Positions 33,370-42,108 of a stretch of DNA of 64,000 nucleotides are shown piece after piece (positions within the stretch are counted from its first letter, which is position 1; each line of letters opens with the position of its first letter). The position numbers and the translations under genes are program-made. The notes below the pieces were generated by a model. It was given only the letters and a program-made list of their open reading frames with translations. It did no database searches and was not told the origin of the DNA. The DNA is from Frankia umida (GTDB lineage Bacteria > Actinomycetota > Actinomycetes > Frankiales > Frankiaceae): positions 224,284-288,283 of the forward strand of contig NZ_JALKFT010000006.1 in NCBI RefSeq assembly GCF_023242945.1, given 5' to 3'.

Positions 33370-33804
33370 GGCCGCCCGACACCTCCCGACGCCCCGCTGC
33401 TCCGAGGCGGCCCGTCCGGCCTGGCGTGGCTCGCCCGGCCCGCCGTCCATCGTCCCAGACGTTCGCATCGGTCGGCGGGTTCCCGACCGATGCGGGCCGA
33501 TCCGTCCCCGCGGCCTGGTCACATCTGGTGGCCGGTGGACCGCGTCTGGACGCACCCGGCCGCAGCCTCGCGGTCGGGTCGGCGAATCGTGCGGTGTTTC
33601 GCTGGCTGCGGAGGATGATGGCGATGGTGCGATCCGATCGTCTGGTAAGCGGATCGAACCCAAGGGAAAGCGGTGTGTCATCCAGGGTGTGCCTGCCTGC
33701 CGCGCGCCCGTCGGATGGGGCATGCTTGCCGGGTACGTGCTGATCGGGTTCGGCCTACGGGTGGCGGCTCGCCGGTCACGGCACGGTGGAGGTTGGACGG
33801 AGGC
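33370..33804. other. Gene-free stretch between divergent genes, 435 bp
   Basis: Should hold the promoters of the DUF2007-like gene (minus) and the single-helix membrane protein (plus). I see no clear promoter boxes, no RNA gene and no coding frame with proper bias. Confidence 0.4.
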
Positions 33805-34440
33805 GTGCAGGACGTGGAGGTGCCCGCGCAGGTGGATATCGCCAGCGAACGCGGCGCGCGGCCCGTGGGGCTGCTCGGGGCGCGTGAGCTGCGACCCGTC
33901 GTGGTGATCGTGGCGTTCGTCGTCGCGATCGTGCTCGGCCTGGGGATCGGGTTCGCCACCGCCGATCGTGACCACTCCGCCGGCGACACCGCGACCGGTC
34001 AGACGCCCGCGGCCGAACTCAGCCCGGTGCAGGGGACGCCGTCCTGGGCGGCCACGCGCAGTCCGGGCGCGGCACACCAGATGGTGCTCAACTCCGAACC
34101 GAACCCGGCGGCGCTCCGCCTGGCCCTGCAGTTCACCGTGGCGGCCGAGATCAAGGAGACCGATCCCTCCACCACCGTCACCGCCGCGCAGGTGACGGTG
34201 GTGGAGGGCATGTACTTCGGTGCGGTCGAGGGTGTGGACGCCGCGCAGGACCAGTACTGGGCGATCGGCCGGATCAACGTCGCCGGTGTCGCCAGCCCGC
34301 CGGCCGATCCGCACGTGTGGCGCCGGATCGGGTCCGGGCCCTGGACGATCGTGAGCCACGGCGCCGGAGCCTGCGACAGCATCCCCAAGGCCCTGGTGGA
34401 CGTCTGGAAGGGTTCGCTGCAGCCCTGCATCGGCGCCTGA
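33805..34440 (+). CDS. Single-helix membrane protein of unknown function
   Basis: About 211 residues. The first 30 are cytosolic; one membrane helix (VVVIVAFVVAIVLGLGIGFA) follows, then an extracytoplasmic domain of about 155 residues with VVEGMYFGAVEGVDAAQDQY, WAIGRINVAGV and a Cys pair near the end (GACDSIPKALVDVWKGSLQP then C) that could form a disulfide. The start is uncertain: GTG 33805 was chosen, but TTG 33793 and later GTG codons are possible. I do not recognise the family; similar small exported proteins are common and poorly characterised in actinobacteria. It lies 147 bp before meaA. Confidence 0.7.
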   Translation: MQDVEVPAQVDIASERGARPVGLLGARELRPVVVIVAFVVAIVLGLGIGFATADRDHSAGDTATGQTPAAELSPVQGTPSWAATRSPGAAHQMVLNSEPNPAALRLALQFTVAAEIKETDPSTTVTAAQVTVVEGMYFGAVEGVDAAQDQYWAIGRINVAGVASPPADPHVWRRIGSGPWTIVSHGAGACDSIPKALVDVWKGSLQPCIGA

Positions 34441-34587
34441 GCGGGTAGCGGGGTATGGACGTTCGGTGAGCGCCGGCGGGGCGTGTGGTCGTAGTCTCAT
34501 GCCCTCGCCCGCCGTCCGCTCGGCCGGGGCGGGAACACGTCCGTCCCCGGCCGCCGGCGCGGCCCGCTCGGAAATGAGGCCGCGGCA

Positions 34588-36669
34588 ATGACACCAGTGG
34601 AGTCGGCGGCGGCGGCTCGGGACCGGCCCTGGATCTTTCGGACCTACGCGGGGCACTCGAGCGCGGCGCGCAGCAACGCGCTCTACCGGCGCAACCTGGC
34701 CAAGGGGCAGACCGGCCTGTCGGTCGCCTTCGACCTACCCACCCAGACGGGCTATGACCCGGACCATCCGCTGGCCCGCGGTGAGGTCGGCCGGGTGGGC
34801 GTGCCGATCGCGCATCTGGGTGACCTGCGCCAGCTGTTCGACGAGATCCCGCTGGCGCGGATGAACACGTCCATGACGATCAATGCCACGGCGATGTGGC
34901 TGCTGGCGCTCTACCAGGTCGTCGCGCAGGAGCAGGGCGCCGACCCGGCGCAGCTCGCCGGCACCACCCAGAACGACATCATCAAGGAGTACCTCTCCCG
35001 CGGGACGTATGTCTTCCCACCCGGGCCGTCCCTGCGCCTGGTCACCGACGTCATCGCGTACGCGGTCGCGGAACTGCCGCGCTGGAACCCGATCAACATC
35101 TGCAGTTACCACCTCCAGGAAGCCGGCGCCACCCCGGTGCAGGAGCTCGCCTTCTCGATCTGCTCGGCGATCGCCGTGCTGGACGCGGTGGCCGCCGCGG
35201 GCATCGGCACGCCGGAGCGGATGAGCGAGGTCTGCCGGCGGGTGTCCTTCTTCGTCAACGCCGGCGAGCGGTTCGTCGAGGAACTGTGCAAGATGCGCGC
35301 GTTCGTCGCCCTCTGGGACGAGCTGCTGCGCACCCGCTACGGGGTGACCGACCCGGCCGCCCGCCGGTTCCGCTACGGAGTGCAGGTCAACTCGCTCGGC
35401 CTGACCGAGGCGCAGCCGGAGAACAACATCATCCGGATCGTGCTGGAGACCCTCGGGGTGACACTGTCGAAGAACGCCCGCTGCCGCGCGTTGCAGCTAC
35501 CGGCCTGGAACGAGGCGCTGGGCCTGCCCCGGCCGTGGGACCAGCAGTGGTCGCTGCGTATCCAGCAGATCCTCGCGCACGAGACCGATCTGCTCGAGCA
35601 CGAGGATCTCTTCGAGGGCTCGGTCGTCGTGGCGGCCCGGGTGGACGAGCTGGTCGCCAGTGCCCGCGCGGAGATCGACCGGGTGCAGGCGATGGGGGGC
35701 GCGGTGGCCGCCGTGGAAAGCGGCTACCTGAAGTCGGCGATGGTGTCCGCCCAGGCCGACCGCCGGGCCCGGATCGAGGATGGTACCCAGGTCGTCGTCG
35801 GCGTGAACAGGTTCACCGAGACCGAGCCGAACCCACTGCTCGCCGAGCTGGACGCGGCGATCCAGCCGGTCGACCCCGAGGCCGAGAAGGCGGCGCAGCG
35901 TGCCGTCGCCGCCTGGCGGGCCGGACGGGACGCGGCCGCTGTCCGCGCGGCCCTGCTCGAGCTGCGCGCCGCCGCCGCGACCACCGCGAACCTGATGCCC
36001 GCCACCCTGGCCTGCGTCCGCGCCGGGGTGACCACTGGCGAGTGGACCGACACTCTTCGTGAGATCTTCGGTGAGTACCGCGCCCCGACCGGCGTCGCCG
36101 GCGCCACCCGCACCATCGCCCCAGGCGCCTCGTCCACGGCAGGCAGCTCGTCCACGGCAGGTGTCCCGTCCAGCGGGGGTGAGGTGGGAGCGGGGGGACG
36201 TTCGCGGGCGGACGAGGTGCGTGAGCTGGTCGTGCGCACCCGGGCCGAGCTGGGGCGGCCAGTCCGGCTGCTGATCGGCAAGCCCGGTCTGGACGGGCAC
36301 TCCAACGGTGCCGAACAGATCGCGGTGCGGGCCCGTGACGCCGGATTCGAAGTGATCTACCAGGGCATCCGGTTGACGCCGGCGCAGATCGTGGCCGCGG
36401 CGATCGAGGAGGACGTCCACGTGGTGGGCCTGTCCATCCTCTCCGGTGCCCATCTGGATCTGGCGACGGAGGTGATCGGTGGGCTGCGGGCCGCCGGTGC
36501 CGGCGACCTGCCGGTGATCGTCGGGGGCATCATCCCGCCGGCCGACGCACAACGCCTGACCCGACTCGGCGTGGCCGGTGTCTTCACTCCCCGTGACTTC
36601 GAGCTGGACGCCATCATCCTGAACATCCTGGAGGTCGTACGGTCAGCTCATGGGCTCGAGTCCTCCTGA
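34588..36669 (+). CDS. meaA: Adenosylcobalamin-dependent ethylmalonyl-CoA mutase (MeaA type)
   Basis: 693 residues, catalytic barrel plus B12 domain in one chain. The start (RPWIFRTYAGHSSAARSNAL, then KGQTGLSVAFDLPTQTGYDP) follows Streptomyces MeaA closely. TSMTINATAMWLLALYQVVA and PINICSYHLQEAGATPVQEL line the substrate channel. The B12 domain starts near residue 560 with the DxHxxG motif GLDGHSNGAEQ (Asp569, His571 the lower cobalt ligand). A Ser/Gly/Ala linker of about 35 residues joins the two. MeaA-type enzymes convert (2R)-ethylmalonyl-CoA to methylsuccinyl-CoA; ccr, dehydrogenase, thiolase and meaB nearby support this over methylmalonyl-CoA mutase, which is usually a larger two-gene enzyme in this phylum. 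Confidence 0.9.
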   Translation: MTPVESAAAARDRPWIFRTYAGHSSAARSNALYRRNLAKGQTGLSVAFDLPTQTGYDPDHPLARGEVGRVGVPIAHLGDLRQLFDEIPLARMNTSMTINATAMWLLALYQVVAQEQGADPAQLAGTTQNDIIKEYLSRGTYVFPPGPSLRLVTDVIAYAVAELPRWNPINICSYHLQEAGATPVQELAFSICSAIAVLDAVAAAGIGTPERMSEVCRRVSFFVNAGERFVEELCKMRAFVALWDELLRTRYGVTDPAARRFRYGVQVNSLGLTEAQPENNIIRIVLETLGVTLSKNARCRALQLPAWNEALGLPRPWDQQWSLRIQQILAHETDLLEHEDLFEGSVVVAARVDELVASARAEIDRVQAMGGAVAAVESGYLKSAMVSAQADRRARIEDGTQVVVGVNRFTETEPNPLLAELDAAIQPVDPEAEKAAQRAVAAWRAGRDAAAVRAALLELRAAAATTANLMPATLACVRAGVTTGEWTDTLREIFGEYRAPTGVAGATRTIAPGASSTAGSSSTAGVPSSGGEVGAGGRSRADEVRELVVRTRAELGRPVRLLIGKPGLDGHSNGAEQIAVRARDAGFEVIYQGIRLTPAQIVAAAIEEDVHVVGLSILSGAHLDLATEVIGGLRAAGAGDLPVIVGGIIPPADAQRLTRLGVAGVFTPRDFELDAIILNILEVVRSAHGLESS

Positions 36670-37300
36670 CGGCACCCCTGCCACCTCCGCCACCCCTGCC
36701 AGCCCCGCCAGCCCTGCCACCTCCGCCAGCCCCGCCACGGCTGCTCCGGCGGTGCCCTCGCTCGAGGACGCGGTGGCGCTGGCGACCCGGATGCACGCCG
36801 GGCAACGGGACAAGGCCGGCGACGAGTACATCGGCCATCCCCGTCGGGTGATGGACACGGTGTCCCGCACCGCCGGACCGGCCGGGGTCGACCCCCTGGC
36901 CGCCCAGTTCGCCGCGATCCTGCATGACGTCGTCGAGGACAGCGAGATCACGCTGGAACACCTGACCGCGGCCGGATATCCGACCCTGGTCGTCGCCGCG
37001 GTGGACGCGCTCTCGCATCGTCCGGACGAGTCCATGCGCGACTATCTGGCCCGGGTCGCCGCCGACCCGCTGGCCGTCGTCGTCAAACACGCCGACATGC
37101 AGGACAACTCCGACCCCGTCCGGCTGGCGCGGCTGGGTGCCGAGAAGGCACAGGCCCTGGGCCAGCGCTACGCCGGGCGCCGGGCGTTGCTCGACGACCT
37201 GGTCCTCCAACACCACCGCGGCGCCGAAGAGGCGTCCGCCGTGAAGCCCTCCGCCGTGAAGCCCTCCGCCGTGAAGCCCTCCGCCGGGGGATCTTCCTGA
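36650..37300 (+). CDS. HD-domain hydrolase (small alarmone hydrolase-like)
   Basis: 216 residues from ATG 36650, overlapping meaA by 20 bp. The HD core is SpoT-like: ATRMHAGQRDKAGDEYIGHP, AAILHDVVEDSEITLEHLTA (HDxxED), and VVVKHADMQDNSDPVRLARL. The metal ligands His, His-Asp and Asp are all there. There is no synthetase, TGS or ACT domain, so it could be a stand-alone (p)ppGpp hydrolase of the Mesh1 type or another nucleotide hydrolase. Both ends are repetitive: Thr/Pro/Ala/Ser at the N-terminus and three SAVKP units at the C-terminus. The overlap suggests co-translation with meaA. Confidence 0.8.
   Translation: MGSSPPDGTPATSATPASPASPATSASPATAAPAVPSLEDAVALATRMHAGQRDKAGDEYIGHPRRVMDTVSRTAGPAGVDPLAAQFAAILHDVVEDSEITLEHLTAAGYPTLVVAAVDALSHRPDESMRDYLARVAADPLAVVVKHADMQDNSDPVRLARLGAEKAQALGQRYAGRRALLDDLVLQHHRGAEEASAVKPSAVKPSAVKPSAGGSS
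37240..37285 (+). repeat. 15-bp tandem repeat x3 at the end of the HD-hydrolase gene
   Basis: Three in-frame copies of TCCGCCGTGAAGCCC, encoding Ser-Ala-Val-Lys-Pro, just before the stop codon. Confidence 0.8.
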
Positions 37301-37404
37301 CGGTCCTGCCGCTCGTCTGTCGTGGGCGTTCGGCGGGCGCCGGACGACCGCTGGCGGTCGGGGGTCGGGCAGGGGGGCCGGATCGGGCGCGGTACCGTGA
37401 CCGC

Positions 37405-38067
37405 ATGCGGTTGGTGATCGCTCGGTGCAGCGTCGACTACGTCGGGCGGCTCACCGCCCATCTGCCAAGCGCGGTACGGCTCGTGCTGGTCAAGGCGGAT
37501 GGTTCGGTGTCCATCCACGCGGATGGCCGAGCGTACAAACCGCTGAACTGGATGAGCCCGCCCTGTGTCATCGCCGAGGAGCCCGGCGTGTGGCGGGTGA
37601 GCAACAAGGCGTCCGAACAGCTCATCATCACCATCGAGGACGTGCTCCACGACTCCAGCCATGAGCTGGGGATCGACCCCGGCCTGCGCAAGGACGGCGT
37701 CGAGGCGCACCTGCAGGTCCTGCTGGCCGACCGTCCGGACGCGATCGCACCCGGGCTCACCCTGGTCCGCCGGGAGTACGAGACCGGCATCGGTCCCGTG
37801 GACCTGCTCTGCCGCGATCTCGACGGCTCCACGGTCGCCGTCGAGATCAAGCGCAAGGGTGAGATCGACGGGGTCGAGCAGCTCACCCGCTACCTGGCCC
37901 GGCTGCGTGATGATCCGGCGCTGCCGCGCCCGGTGCGGGGCATCCTCGCGGCCCAGTCCATCACCCCCCAGGCCCGTCTGCTCGCCGCCGACCGCGGCCT
38001 GGGCTGCGCCGTCGTCGACTATGACGACCTGCGCGGCCTGGAACCCTCCATCCCCACCCTGTTCTGA
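37405..38067 (+). CDS. nucS: Endonuclease NucS (EndoMS), mismatch-specific
   Basis: 220 residues. Cuts both strands at mismatches and replaces MutS-MutL in actinobacteria and some archaea. The N-terminal DNA-binding beta domain starts MRLVIARCSVDYVGRL. The RecB-like nuclease core has GPVDLLCRDLDGSTVAVEIK then RKGEIDGVEQL: metal ligands Asp133, Glu147 and Lys149. The C-terminus ends in LEPSIPTLF, similar to the beta-clamp-binding tail of other NucS proteins. ATG 37405 follows a typical GGTACCGTGACCGC leader. Same backbone position as Rv1321. Confidence 0.95.
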   Translation: MRLVIARCSVDYVGRLTAHLPSAVRLVLVKADGSVSIHADGRAYKPLNWMSPPCVIAEEPGVWRVSNKASEQLIITIEDVLHDSSHELGIDPGLRKDGVEAHLQVLLADRPDAIAPGLTLVRREYETGIGPVDLLCRDLDGSTVAVEIKRKGEIDGVEQLTRYLARLRDDPALPRPVRGILAAQSITPQARLLAADRGLGCAVVDYDDLRGLEPSIPTLF

Positions 38068-38227
38068 CCCTCGCCCCCACGGCGACCCCCGCACATCCGC
38101 GGCCTCGCACCGGGGCGTCGTGAACCATGGCCGTGGTTCGCCGGCAGATGATCGTCGGGCCGGGCCGGGGGTGGCCTGGGAGGATCGGCGTGTCCGCGGT
38201 ATCACCGTCGGTAGCGGGGAGCGTGGC

Positions 38228-40072
38228 ATGGCCGAGATGTCGTTGTCGGAGCGGCCGATCGCCGTCGTGGGACTGGGCACGATGGGCGCGGGGATCGCCG
38301 AGGCGCTCGCCCGGGCGGGGTTCACGGTGGTCGGAATCGAGCGGGACGCCGACGCGCTGCGCCGCGGCGGTGAACGGGTGGCGCGATCGCTCGAACGGGC
38401 CAGGGCGCACGGTCAGCTTGATGCCGCCGGGCACGACGCCGTGGTCGCCCGGCTGCGGCTTGGCACCGATCTCGCGGCGGTCGCCGCCGCGGGGACGAGC
38501 GGCTGCGGACTGGTCATCGAGGCCGTCGAGGAGCGGCTGGAGGCCAAGGCGGCACTGCTCGCCCGGCTGGACGAGCTGGCCGCGCCGGACACGGTGCTCG
38601 CGACCAACACCAGCTCGCTGTCGGTGCTGGAGCTCGCCGCCGGGACGGGACGACCGCAGCGCGTCCTGGGCATGCACTGGTTCAACCCGGCGCCGGTGAT
38701 GCGCCTGGTCGAGGTGGTGCGCACGGTGGTGACCGACCCCGATGCGCTGGCGATGGTGGTCGAGGTGGCCGAGGCGGCCGGCAAGACACCGGTCGTGACC
38801 GCCGACCGGGCCGGGTTCATCGCGAACGCCCTGCTGTTCGGCTATCTCAACGACGCGGTGCGGATGGCCGAGGCCCGCTTCGCCACCGCGTCCGACATCG
38901 ACACCGCGATGCGGCTGGGCTGCGGGCATCCGATGGGGCCGCTCGCCCTGCTCGACCTGATCGGGCTGGACACCGCCCGGGAGATCCTCGACTCGATGTT
39001 CGCCCAGACCGGCGATCGCCGCCACGCGCCGGCGCCGCTGCTCGGCCAGCTCGTCGCCGCCGGCCTGCTGGGACGCAAGTCCGGACGGGGCTTCCACACC
39101 TACCCGCCGGCCACCGGCCCGGACTCGAACGGGACGGTGCCGGGCGACCCGACACCGGCAGCGGTACCGGCAGCGGCAGCGCCGCCCTCCCGGCCGGTAC
39201 GCGTGTGCGGGGTGGTGGGCGGCGGCACGATGGCGCTGGGGATCACGCAGGTGCTGCTGCGCAGCGGGCATGAGGTGGTGGTGCGGGTGCGCCGTCCCGA
39301 CCAGGCGGATCCCGCCGCGGCCGGGGGAGTGCGGGGACGGTTGGACGCCGCGCTGGCGGCCGCGGTGACCCGTGGACGGTGTACCGAGGACGAGCGTGCG
39401 GCGGCGCTCGGCCGGTTGCGGACCACGACCGACCTGGGGGATCTCGGCGACTGCGACATCCTCATCGAGGCCGTGGTCGAGGATCTGGCGGTCAAACGGG
39501 CGCTGTTCAGCGATCTGGACAAGGTGGCCCGACCGGGGGCGGTGCTCGCGACGACCACGTCATCCCTGCCGGTGATCGAATGTGCCACGGCGACGAGCCG
39601 GCCGCGGGATGTCGTGGGGATGCACTGGTTCAACCCGGCGCCGGCGATGCGTCTGGTCGAGGTGGTGCCGACGGTGCTCACGGGGGCGGCGGCGACCGAG
39701 ACGGTACTGGCGCTGGCCCGAGCGGCGGGGCAGCAGCCGGTGCGCTGCGCCGACCGGGCGGGCTTCATCGTCAACGCACTGCTGTTCCCGTATCTGGGCG
39801 ACGCGATCCGCATGGTGGCGGCCCACTACGCCACGATGGAGGACATCGACACGGCGATGACGCTCGGGTGTGCCCATCCGATGGGGCCGTTCGCGCTCGC
39901 GGACGTGATCGGACTGGACGTCACCCTGGCCATCACCCGGTCGTTGCACGAACAGTTCCGCGAGCCGGGCCTCGCACCCGCCGCGCTGCTCGAGCAGCTG
40001 GTTCGAGCTGGCTTTCTCGGTCGCAAGACGGGACGGGGCTTTCGGGAACACGGCCGTCGCGCGCCGGTGTGA
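38228..40072 (+). CDS. Tandem-duplicated 3-hydroxyacyl-CoA dehydrogenase
   Basis: 614 residues from ATG 38228 (GGGGAG six bases upstream). Two complete dehydrogenase halves of about 290 residues, each with a Rossmann domain (VVGLGTMGAGIAEALARAGF; GVVGGGTMALGITQVLLRSG), a catalytic His segment (LGMHWFNPAPVMRLVEVV; VGMHWFNPAPAMRLVEVV) and the C-terminal helical domain (MRLGCGHPMGPLALLDLIGL; MTLGCAHPMGPFALADVIGL). A Pro/Ala-rich linker joins them near residue 310. The likely reaction is acetoacetyl-CoA to 3-hydroxybutyryl-CoA, or the reverse, for the ethylmalonyl-CoA route or polyhydroxybutyrate; a broader beta-oxidation role is also possible. Single-half enzymes act as dimers, so the fusion may be a covalent dimer. 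Confidence 0.92.
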   Translation: MAEMSLSERPIAVVGLGTMGAGIAEALARAGFTVVGIERDADALRRGGERVARSLERARAHGQLDAAGHDAVVARLRLGTDLAAVAAAGTSGCGLVIEAVEERLEAKAALLARLDELAAPDTVLATNTSSLSVLELAAGTGRPQRVLGMHWFNPAPVMRLVEVVRTVVTDPDALAMVVEVAEAAGKTPVVTADRAGFIANALLFGYLNDAVRMAEARFATASDIDTAMRLGCGHPMGPLALLDLIGLDTAREILDSMFAQTGDRRHAPAPLLGQLVAAGLLGRKSGRGFHTYPPATGPDSNGTVPGDPTPAAVPAAAAPPSRPVRVCGVVGGGTMALGITQVLLRSGHEVVVRVRRPDQADPAAAGGVRGRLDAALAAAVTRGRCTEDERAAALGRLRTTTDLGDLGDCDILIEAVVEDLAVKRALFSDLDKVARPGAVLATTTSSLPVIECATATSRPRDVVGMHWFNPAPAMRLVEVVPTVLTGAAATETVLALARAAGQQPVRCADRAGFIVNALLFPYLGDAIRMVAAHYATMEDIDTAMTLGCAHPMGPFALADVIGLDVTLAITRSLHEQFREPGLAPAALLEQLVRAGFLGRKTGRGFREHGRRAPV

Positions 40073-40189
40073 GGCCACCGGGAGGCCCCCACCCGGTGGT
40101 GTCGGCGGCCGAGGAGGGTCGGTGACGCGCACTAGAATGTGGTCGGTCGACCGGATGCCCGGTTTGCGGATGCGTGATCGCTGGTACAG

Positions 40190-40240
40190 GTGATCACAGG
40201 TACCGGCGGGTAGCTGGGTACTGGCGGGTAGCTGGGAGGT
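40190..40240 (+). repeat. Short direct repeats upstream of the DUF1232 gene
   Basis: TACYGGCGGGTAGCTGGG-like units occur twice in succession, ending at the GGGAGGTGGC ribosome-binding region. Probably slippage-derived. Confidence 0.5.
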
Positions 40241-40252
40241 GGCACGGCGGCG

Positions 40253-40876
40253 ATGGCCACGCTCGACAAGGACGCTCTGCTGACCTTTGGCCGGGAGGTC
40301 GTGACCTTTCTGCCCGACCTCGTCGTGATGTTGCGTCGGGTGGTCGCCGATCCGCGGGTGCCGCACTCGGCGAAGGTGGAGGCCGCGGTGGCGCTGGCCT
40401 ATCTGGCGTCGCCGAAGAACCGGGTGACGAACATGATCCCCGTCGTCGGCCAACTCGACGATGTGGCGATCGTGGCGTTCGCGTTCCGTCGGCTGGTGGT
40501 CGGCGCCGGCGAGCCGATTCTGCGGGAGCACTGGCGCGGCAGCGACCGTGGCTTCCAGGTGCTCATCGGCGCCTCGGCGGCGTTGGCGAGCCCCGCGGGA
40601 GCTGTGCGCAAGGCGAAGGTGGCACGGTCGCTGGTCGTGGCCGGCATCGACCGGGTCCGGCCGGGGCACGCGGCACGCGGTGCGTCGGGCGGGGATCCGC
40701 CGCGCATCGTCGACGGTGAGGTCGTGAGCCGGGCGGACTGGGTGACCGAGTCCGATGCCGGTCCGGCGGGTGGCGGTGCCGGGTCCGGCTCGTGGCGAGG
40801 GCGGCGGGACAGGGACCGGGACCGGGATCGTGGCCGGGGCGGCTCCGGTCCGGCAGGTGGAACCACACGCTCGTGA
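40253..40876 (+). CDS. DUF1232 protein
   Basis: 207 residues. The DUF1232 core is VADPRVPHSAKVEAAVALAY followed by LASPKNRVTNMIPVVGQLDD and VAIVAFAFRRL, a short helical and partly membrane-associated domain of unknown function. The C-terminal 70 residues are disordered and end in an Arg/Asp-rich repeat (RRDRDRDRDRGRGG). The stop overlaps the next gene (GTGA), so both are probably made together. Confidence 0.85.
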   Translation: MATLDKDALLTFGREVVTFLPDLVVMLRRVVADPRVPHSAKVEAAVALAYLASPKNRVTNMIPVVGQLDDVAIVAFAFRRLVVGAGEPILREHWRGSDRGFQVLIGASAALASPAGAVRKAKVARSLVVAGIDRVRPGHAARGASGGDPPRIVDGEVVSRADWVTESDAGPAGGGAGSGSWRGRRDRDRDRDRGRGGSGPAGGTTRS

Positions 40877-41217
40877 CCCGCGGGGCACGCCGTGGCGGGG
40901 GCGTACAGCGACGGCGGCGATCCGGGCACGAGCGTGAACGTGAACGTGAACGGGACACGGGGCCGCGGCCGGGTGTGTGGTGGATCGCGGACCCGGTGGT
41001 GCGGCTGCGCGACGGCGAGTGGACCGTCCGGTCGCTCAGTGGGGCGGCGTCGGTGAAGATGTACCGGTGTCCCGGCTGTGATCACGAGATCAGACCGGGC
41101 ACGCCGCATCTGGTCGTGTGGCAGCCGGAGCGGGTCGACGACCGCCGGCACTGGCACCGCGGCTGCTGGGAGCGCCGTTGTCGCGCGTCCCGGCCACGGC
41201 CGAACCAGGCAGGCTGA
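40873..41217 (+). CDS. Small zinc-knuckle protein
   Basis: 114 residues from GTG 40873, overlapping the DUF1232 stop. The N-terminus is Arg/Glu-rich (RERERERD). A folded part follows: VWWIADPVVRLRDGEWTVRS, then YRCPGCDHEIRPGTPHLVVW and RRHWHRGCWERR. The CxxC and HxxxC pairs make a plausible zinc site. Similar short actinobacterial proteins are sometimes annotated as ATP/GTP-binding, without evidence that I know of. The function is unknown; nucleic acid binding is possible given the basic flanks. Confidence 0.75.
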   Translation: MTRGARRGGGVQRRRRSGHERERERERDTGPRPGVWWIADPVVRLRDGEWTVRSLSGAASVKMYRCPGCDHEIRPGTPHLVVWQPERVDDRRHWHRGCWERRCRASRPRPNQAG

Positions 41218-41320
41218 CGCCCGGCCCGCAGGGCTGACCGACCCCTGGGGCCACCATGAACCACCCGGACCACGGCGCCCGACGGCGCCACGCCCGAGGG
41301 CCGTGCGGGTGCGGGTGCGG

Positions 41321-42034
41321 TCAGGCGCCGCGCCCGGCGGGGGCCGGCAGGGCCTGTGGCTCGGCGGTGAGCGCCTTGCGGTCGTCCATCGGGGTGGCCT
41401 CGATCGAGGCGATCGAGGCGCTCGCGGCGGTCAGCTTGTCGCGCAGGGCGCCGAGCTGGGTCGTCACCTGGTCGCGCAGGGCGGCGAGCTGGGTGGTGAC
41501 CTGTTCACGCTGGCGTTCGAGGTCGCCGAGACGCCGCCGGGACTCGTCCTCGGCCGCGGCCGCGGTCGAACGGGCGAGGTCCACGATCCGCTCGGCTTCG
41601 GCGCGCGCCGTCGAGACGATCGAGGCGGCCTGCTCGTCGGCGTCGCGCAGGGTCTTCTCCCGCGCGGCCTCGGCCTCGGTGACGATGCGCCGGGCCTCCT
41701 CGAGCCGGGCCTCGGCCTCCCTGGTCCGCTCGGCGCGGACGGTGGCGGCCTCCTCCTCGGCGAGCTGGAGGATCTGGGTGACCCGGCCACCGAACTCCTC
41801 CCAGGCGGGACGGTTGGCGGCCAGGTCGTCACGGACCCGGGCCGCCTCGCTCGCCGCCTCCGACGCCGCGGCCTCGGCTGCCGCCCGGTGCGCCTCGGCC
41901 TCGTGGAGCTGTTCGGTCAACCAGTTCACGTGGTGTGTGACCTGGTTGGGGTCGTAGCCACGACGCACCAGGTCGAACGCGGGGGTCCCGCCGGACTCGC
42001 CGGCCATCGGGATCAGATCGGTGTGTTCGGTCAT
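41321..42034 (-). CDS. DivIVA-like coiled-coil protein
   Basis: 237 residues from ATG 42034. After 20 residues comes a DivIVA-type membrane-targeting motif, FDLVRRGYDPNQVTHHVNWL, followed by about 180 residues of almost unbroken Ala/Glu/Arg coiled coil (EEEAATVRAERTREAEARLE; RIVTEAEAAREKTLRDADEQ). The tail (ATPMDDRKALTAEPQALPAP) is unstructured. Such proteins sit at poles or septa and scaffold cell-wall growth; it is shorter than Streptomyces DivIVA and may be a paralogue. It is 75 bp downstream of ccr on the same strand and may share its transcript, without obvious functional link. Confidence 0.8.
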   Translation of the reverse strand: MTEHTDLIPMAGESGGTPAFDLVRRGYDPNQVTHHVNWLTEQLHEAEAHRAAAEAAASEAASEAARVRDDLAANRPAWEEFGGRVTQILQLAEEEAATVRAERTREAEARLEEARRIVTEAEAAREKTLRDADEQAASIVSTARAEAERIVDLARSTAAAAEDESRRRLGDLERQREQVTTQLAALRDQVTTQLGALRDKLTAASASIASIEATPMDDRKALTAEPQALPAPAGRGA

Positions 42035-42108
42035 AGGACCTGAGCATCTCAGACGCTGCGGCACAGCGTGAGGCCAGCCGGTGTTTGGGCCCGTCGCGAA
42101 TTCCGCGA

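Noticed and set aside
30557..34587. Cobalamin riboswitch near the adenosyltransferase or meaA
   Set aside because: No B12-box-like sequence found on either strand in the leaders.
34588..36669. Methylmalonyl-CoA mutase as identity of the B12 mutase
   Set aside because: One-chain 693-residue form with MeaA-like N-terminus and pathway neighbours fits ethylmalonyl-CoA mutase better.
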